In this document: piece by piece, positions 13,877 through 17,403 of the stretch | How positions within the stretch are numbered: position 1 is the first letter of the stretch | Layout: each line of letters starts with the position of its first letter | Assembly: GCA_025997955.1 (NCBI GenBank) | Contig: BNVH01000073.1 | Coordinates: 1-17,403, forward strand | DNA length: 17,403 bases | Direction of reading: 5' to 3' | From: Synergistales bacterium | GTDB taxonomy: Bacteria; Synergistota; Synergistia; Synergistales; Aminobacteriaceae | The notes under the pieces: generated by a model | The model's database searches: none | The model's input: only the letters and a program-made list of their open reading frames with translations | What the model was told of the DNA's origin: nothing | Position numbers and translations under genes: made by a program

Positions 13877-15470
13877 CGATTTTCTCCCCCATCATCAATA
13901 TGCCGAAGTCCTCAGGCGGTCGCGTTGCTGGTAGAATGCCGGCGACGCTGCCTCTGCCGACAATGGCGACGCGGTCACATACGGCGCGCAACTCCTCCAA
14001 TTCAGAAGAGGTCACTATTATCGTCGTGCCGTACTCCTCGTTATATCGGCGAAGCGTGCCGAGCACAAGCTCCTTGGCTCCGACGTCTATGCCGCGCGTG
14101 GGCTCGCATACCAACAACAGGTCGGGTTTTAAGCAAAACGCCTTGGCAAGGCAGATTTTTTGCTGGTTTCCTCCGGAAAGCTCGACGGCGCGCTGTCCGG
14201 GGCCCGTACATTTTATCTCAAGAGACTTGATATAACCCCTTGCCTCCTCAGCTATAGCGGCGTCGTCGCGTAGGCGCAAAAATTTGCCAAGTATGGGGAC
14301 GCCCTTCAAAAAACGGCCCTGCACCTGCATAGCCGTAAATGTTATATTCCAGTCTATCCGTTCTCCCAAAAGCAAGCCCACGCCGCGCCTGTCCTCGGAG
14401 ACAAAGGCCATTTTGCTGTCGAGCGCGGCCCTCGGCTCTCCGAGTTCAATGGGTTTACCGAATAGCTTTACGACGCCTCCAGCTGGAAAGAGCCCCATGA
14501 TGCCGTTCGGTATCCCAAGTTTTCCCTGTCCGGCCAAGCCGCCTATACCGAATATCTCGCCTTTATGGACGGCGAAAGAGACATCCCGCACTGTTTCGCC
14601 CGGCATATCCACCCACATATGCTCGACCTCAAGGGCTGTTTCGCCTGTCGATGAACTTCGCCCGCGCGCGGCTGGGTTGTTATCGACGCTGCGCCCCACC
14701 ATCCAAGAGGCTATTTCGCGCGCGGACAGCTCGGTATCCTTGACGGGAACTTCCTTGACTATCCGCCCGTCGCGCAGCACGACCAACTTGTCGCAGAGCC
14801 CTATGGTCTCCTGGAGGCGGTGAGAGATAAAGATTATCGCTATGCCGCTATCCGCGAGCTTGCGAAGTGCCTCCAGCAAGATTTGCGACTCCGTCTCCGT
14901 AAGCACGGCCGTCGGCTCGTCGAGAACCAACAGTCTCGTCTTGGCCCTGTCTATTTCTCTCGCTATCTCAATAAACTGTTTGTAGCCCACGGGCATTTCG
15001 GAGATTATCGTATCCACGCCAATATCCACACCAAGCGTTTCGATAGCCCGCGCGGCGCGTGTGTTCATCGTCGCCCTGTCGAGCGTGGATACACGCGGGG
15101 TGAAAAGGTTTTCCAGAACCGAGCGGTTCAATACCTCTCTATTGAGAAGAATGTTCTCGGCGGCCGAGAAGCCTGGGATTAGCGAAAACTCCTGATGAAC
15201 CATGCCTATACCGACGTCTAACGCGTCGAATGGGGATTTGAAATTTACCTTTTCCCCGTCAAAAAAAATGGAGCCTTCGTAGCCTCCCGTACTCGCTATG
15301 ACGGGCATTCCGAACAAAATGTTCATCAGCGTGGACTTCCCGGCTCCGTTTTCGCCGACAAGTCCCAGAATCTCTCCGCGTTTCAAAGAGAAACTCACAT
15401 CCGCCAATACGCGGTTCCCAAAATATTCCTTGCCTATATTTTCTAACTTCAACAAAGGCATGTCAGGCAA
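13869..15470 (-). CDS. ABC transporter ATP-binding protein, tandem domains (ribose type)
   Basis: The protein has about 533 residues and two ATPase domains. Domain 1 has Walker A GENGAGKS (39-46), VHQEFSLIPGFSAAENI as the Q-loop region, a diverged signature MPVGYKQFIEIARE, and Walker B RLLVLDEPTAVLT. Domain 2 has a degenerate Walker A (GGLAGQGKLGI), an intact LSGGNQQKICLAKAF signature and LLLVCEPTRGIDVGAKE. This asymmetry, with one full site built from both halves, is normal for RbsA-like ATPases. Start choice: TTG at 15470 lies 8 bases from GGAGG (15479-15483), whereas GTG at 15479 overlaps the SD and ATG at 15461 is 17 bases away. It powers import with the two permeases. Confidence 0.92.
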   Translation of the reverse strand: MPDMPLLKLENIGKEYFGNRVLADVSFSLKRGEILGLVGENGAGKSTLMNILFGMPVIASTGGYEGSIFFDGEKVNFKSPFDALDVGIGMVHQEFSLIPGFSAAENILLNREVLNRSVLENLFTPRVSTLDRATMNTRAARAIETLGVDIGVDTIISEMPVGYKQFIEIAREIDRAKTRLLVLDEPTAVLTETESQILLEALRKLADSGIAIIFISHRLQETIGLCDKLVVLRDGRIVKEVPVKDTELSAREIASWMVGRSVDNNPAARGRSSSTGETALEVEHMWVDMPGETVRDVSFAVHKGEIFGIGGLAGQGKLGIPNGIMGLFPAGGVVKLFGKPIELGEPRAALDSKMAFVSEDRRGVGLLLGERIDWNITFTAMQVQGRFLKGVPILGKFLRLRDDAAIAEEARGYIKSLEIKCTGPGQRAVELSGGNQQKICLAKAFCLKPDLLLVCEPTRGIDVGAKELVLGTLRRYNEEYGTTIIVTSSELEELRAVCDRVAIVGRGSVAGILPATRPPEDFGILMMGEKIDA

Positions 15471-15503
15471 CAGAAGCACCTCCTTTTCAGCTAAAAACCA
15501 AAA

Positions 15504-15532
15504 GGAAGGGGCGTAATACGGATGCCCCTTCC
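15504..15532 (-). terminator. Attenuator hairpin between binding protein and ATPase genes
   Basis: GGAAGGGGC and GCCCCTTCC form a 9-base-pair stem around an 11-base loop. In the minus-strand direction it is followed only by TTTTGG, a short T run, so it is likely leaky. It lies 24 bases after the binding-protein stop. Such hairpins let the binding protein be made in excess over the membrane parts. Confidence 0.65.
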
Positions 15533-15555
15533 CCTAAAATTTCACAAGTAAGACG

Positions 15556-16752
15556 TTATTTGCTGATGGAGAAGTACTTTTCCGGAACCTCGACCGAGCT
15601 GACGCCGAGGTAACCCTTGCCGAAGACATACGTGTCCTGATAGACGAGGCCGAACTTGTTGTTGCGCACGCCGGTGCCCGCGTCAGTGTAAAAACTGGCG
15701 TTCCACTTGGCGCCCGGGGTGTATTTGCCGTAGGCATCGGACACATCCCTCAGACTGTTGATTTTAGCCTTGCCCTCTACGACGCGCTTTGCGAACTCAA
15801 TCAACCCGGCGCTCTGAGTGTAGCTGTAGGAGTAAGCCCAAGTCCCGAGGCGTCCGGCGCCGCCCGCTCCCACGACGGACTCTTCGACCTTTTTGAGTAT
15901 AGCGGGCCAGTCGCCCTTTTCCTTGGAAAGGTCGATGCCAAGGGCTCCGGGATATCCCATAAGCGGAGAGGGAAGGCTCGCTTCGGGGAAGTAGCCGCCA
16001 AGCTCGACGATACGCTTCAGGAGAGGCTCGGTCTGGGCGTCGTTTGTACAGAAAAAAGCCGTGTCCTTGCCGTATTTTTCAAGCCAAGTTGGGACTTTCT
16101 CAAGTATGAACTGCTGAGCGCCGGCCACGCCTATGTCGCTCGTGGGGTCGGGGGCCGTCTCGAAGACAAACGTCATGCCGAGGTCTTTGCACGCCTGCTC
16201 CATGATAGAGCGGCGGCGGCCGAGAAGCTCGACGCTCATATGACGCGGAAACGAGACGTGGACAAATGTCTTAGCGCCCATCATCTGAGCGGCCAAGGGG
16301 ATGAGATAGCCGCGCGATATGTTGTTGACGCTGATAGCCAAGTCAGCCGCGGAGGAGATGAGAGCCGGGTCTTCGTGGGGCTGGGCGGCCAAGAGGATTA
16401 TGTCAGGACGCTTTTCGCGTATACGGCGGAAGCCCTCTGTTGTGCCTGGGATGGACTGGTTTACGACGACGGCCTTCATCAGGGGGTCGTCAGCCAGACC
16501 TGTGAGCAGACTTATAGTCGTCTCCATCTCGGACATGAAGTTATCGGGATATGTCACATGCACAACCATGCCGCTGCTGCTCGCGTCACCATACTCAGCT
16601 ATCGCGGCTTCCGCGCCTCTAAGGTCGTCCTCGCTCTGAGAAACAGTCCCGGTCATAATTCCGATATGAAACGGGGCGTCCGCCGCGTAGCTCGGGCCGC
16701 ACGCAAGAGATAATAACAACAACAAAACTGCCAAAATACCGCACTTCTTCAC
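15556..16752 (-). CDS. DUF3798-like periplasmic binding protein of ABC importer
   Basis: The 398-residue product starts at a GTG with GAGGGG 7 bases upstream. A signal peptide (MKKCGILAVLLLLLSLACGP then SYA before ADAPF) precedes a two-lobed periplasmic-binding fold: FHIGIMTGTVSQSEDDLRGA, VVNQSIPGTTEGFRRIREK, PDIILLAAQPHEDP, KTFVHVSFPRHMS and DTAFFCTNDAQTEPLLKR. The opening GIMTGTVSQSEDD and the overall length fit DUF3798, a binding-protein-like family of unknown ligand. LSLAC is a poor lipobox, so secretion by signal peptidase I after SYA is more likely. It heads the operon, separated from the ATPase gene by an attenuator hairpin. Ligand unknown. Confidence 0.8.
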   Translation of the reverse strand: MKKCGILAVLLLLLSLACGPSYAADAPFHIGIMTGTVSQSEDDLRGAEAAIAEYGDASSSGMVVHVTYPDNFMSEMETTISLLTGLADDPLMKAVVVNQSIPGTTEGFRRIREKRPDIILLAAQPHEDPALISSAADLAISVNNISRGYLIPLAAQMMGAKTFVHVSFPRHMSVELLGRRRSIMEQACKDLGMTFVFETAPDPTSDIGVAGAQQFILEKVPTWLEKYGKDTAFFCTNDAQTEPLLKRIVELGGYFPEASLPSPLMGYPGALGIDLSKEKGDWPAILKKVEESVVGAGGAGRLGTWAYSYSYTQSAGLIEFAKRVVEGKAKINSLRDVSDAYGKYTPGAKWNASFYTDAGTGVRNNKFGLVYQDTYVFGKGYLGVSSVEVPEKYFSISK

Positions 16753-16817
16753 AATAAAACCCCCTCAATAGAATTATAGAAAAAATAAAATGAAAGAAAA
16801 AATCGAAACACGAATTT

Positions 16818-16840
16818 AGAAGCATACTAGCAGAAGCATA
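16818..16840. repeat. Direct repeat AGAAGCATA x2 at importer promoter
   Basis: AGAAGCATA occurs at 16818-16826 and 16832-16840, spaced by 14 bases. The second copy overlaps the proposed -10 box. It could be a regulator site or chance. Confidence 0.3.
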
Positions 16841-16864
16841 TCACAGAGTAGACTGATTTTTCAA
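16835..16864 (-). promoter_or_regulatory. Candidate promoter of the ABC importer operon
   Basis: On the minus strand TTGAAA (16864-16859) and TATGCT (16840-16835) are 18 bases apart. Transcription would begin near 16828 and give a leader of about 75 bases. A perfect TATAAT also occurs at 16778-16773 but lacks a -35 match and would leave only about 14 bases of leader. Confidence 0.4.
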
Positions 16865-16882
16865 GCGTGCAAGGCGTATATG

Positions 16883-16896
16883 CAGGGCAAACGCAT
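16883..16896 (+). repeat. Presumed IS terminal repeat, right copy
   Basis: CAGGGCAAACGCAT is identical to the minus-strand sequence at the left IS boundary (195-182). The presumed element interior would extend to the right, into the Rpn fragments, but no ISAs1 transposase is visible there, so this looks like a relic or isolated end. Confidence 0.45.
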
Positions 16897-16898
16897 TC

Positions 16899-16925
16899 AG
16901 CCCGCCGACGGTCGTCTCCGTTTCA
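16899..16925 (-). repeat. Partial second copy of an Rpn gene segment
   Basis: This 27-base stretch matches 17197-17223 at about 20-22 positions. The latter encodes PEMEMAVGRL of the Rpn fragment; here the equivalent frame reads RETETTVGGL just after the Rpn stop. It appears to be a degenerate duplicate joined behind the first fragment. Confidence 0.45.
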
Positions 16926-16936
16926 CGCTTTCTTTT

Positions 16937-17285
16937 CTAACTTCCCAAAGCTCGCCCGAGCGATAGACCCGACACTTCGGCTATAATATCAAGAGATATA
17001 TTTTCAGCGAGCATACCTTTAGCCATTGCAAGGGCTTTTTCGCGCTTACCCTTGGCTATTCTTCTCACCTCACCCTTAGCTATTCCCCTCGCTTCGCCCT
17101 TGGCTTCAGCCCCCTCCATCCTTGCCATCTCGTCCATAATGTAGAGCTCTCTTGACTCATAGCATACGCGTCTTCTCGTCGGCTGAAAGCTGTTTTAGTC
17201 TGCCGACGGCCATCTCCATTTCAGGTGTCTTTGTGGCGAGCATCTCTATCTCTTCCCTTCTCTCTGACCTTATAAGCTGAGTGAC
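16937..17285 (-). pseudogene. C-terminal fragment of Rpn family nuclease/putative transposase, frameshifted
   Basis: Minus-strand translation from 17285 gives RSERREEIEMLATKTPEMEM then LKQLSADEKTRML. After a one-base frameshift near 17160 it continues YESRELYIMDEMARMEGAEA, then a GIAKGEVRRIAKG repeat and LAENISLDIIAEVSGLSLGR to a TAG at 16937-16939. This is the C-terminal half of Rpn/PD-(D/E)XK transposase-family proteins: LS.DE..R..YE.R, then a charged G-A-K-G repeat, then a helix of the form IA..SGLS. The nuclease domain is missing, since an in-frame stop lies at 17286-17288. Not functional. Confidence 0.75.
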
Positions 17286-17296
17286 TTACACATCTT

Positions 17297-17341
17297 CACT
17301 CCGGTAAATTGCTACATTGAGTTACATTCCTGAAATGCCAC
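17297..17341 (-). repeat. Imperfect direct repeats, possible IS21-like element end
   Basis: Two related sequences, ACTCCGGTAAATTGCTAC (17298-17315) and ACATTCCTGAAATGCCAC (17324-17341), recur with a period of about 26-27 bases. IS21-family ends carry such short repeated motifs. The sequence to the right (17342-17403) shows a basic minus-strand reading, KESIRRRKRK, that could be the tail of an IstB-like protein, but it is too short to decide. Confidence 0.25.
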
Positions 17342-17403
17342 TTTGAGTCTTTTCGTTTACGTCGCCGTATGGATTCTTTTCGAGTCGGAGCTACGGGTAG
17401 CGG

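Noticed and set aside
15534..15746. 70-residue minus-strand frame inside the binding-protein gene
   Set aside because: It is a Thr/Ser/Arg-rich alternate frame of a well-supported gene with no start signal.
16690..16752. Lipoprotein signal (LSLAC) on the binding protein
   Set aside because: The residues before Cys do not fit the lipobox, and a normal signal peptidase site (SYA before ADAPF) follows.

Overview
The window most likely comes from a member of the Synergistota. The best clue is a broken surface-protein gene near the left edge. It ends in a Pro-Thr linker followed by GGGGCSAGFG and then, one frame over, a hydrophobic stretch and a basic tail, which is the layout of the Synerg-CTERM sorting signal. 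The transporter operon, with a DUF3798-type binding protein, fits the same phylum. Base composition is moderate, and SD sites of the GGAGG type are clear in front of many genes.

Left edge (1-1062) is a graveyard. The 5' end of an ISAs1-like transposase gene (minus strand) runs off the window. Its presumed element end, at about 195, abuts a decapitated Ig-domain/PT-linker/Synerg-CTERM gene. A strong hairpin terminator follows, then the remnant of an ATPase/PD-(D/E)XK nuclease gene whose catalytic core has been deleted.

Positions 1066-9231 hold a compact minus-strand cluster, transcribed queA, mltG, ftsK, a HypE/AIR-synthase-like gene, a DUF2993/LmeA-like exported protein, then a DUF4153 membrane protein. 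Gaps are 3-14 bases, except for 76 bases upstream of the HypE-like gene, where a second promoter is plausible. The cluster joins tRNA queuosine modification, peptidoglycan chain termination and chromosome translocation with three poorly understood proteins.

Positions 9232-11209 hold a divergent plus-strand pair: a cysteine-rich CCG-type (Fe-S) protein and a PLP fold-type I aminotransferase. A 27-base near-perfect direct repeat flanks the aminotransferase. Its first copy is the 3' end of the Fe-S gene, which suggests that the aminotransferase was inserted or the end duplicated. A 44-base perfect palindrome then acts as a two-way terminator against the convergent operon.

Positions 11227-16752 hold a five-gene minus-strand ABC importer operon: a DUF3798-like periplasmic binding protein, a hairpin attenuator, a double-domain ATPase, two paralogous BPD_transp_2 permeases with a GLNFG motif, and a small membrane-anchored protein. 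The last four genes overlap by 4-8 bases. No enzyme in the operon reveals the substrate, so this is the best candidate for an undescribed system here.

The right edge (16753-17403) holds the importer promoter region, a second copy of the 14-base presumed IS end, a frameshifted C-terminal fragment of an Rpn-type (PD-(D/E)XK) transposase/nuclease, and repeats that may be the end of an IS21-like element. I saw no rRNA, tRNA, CRISPR or riboswitch.
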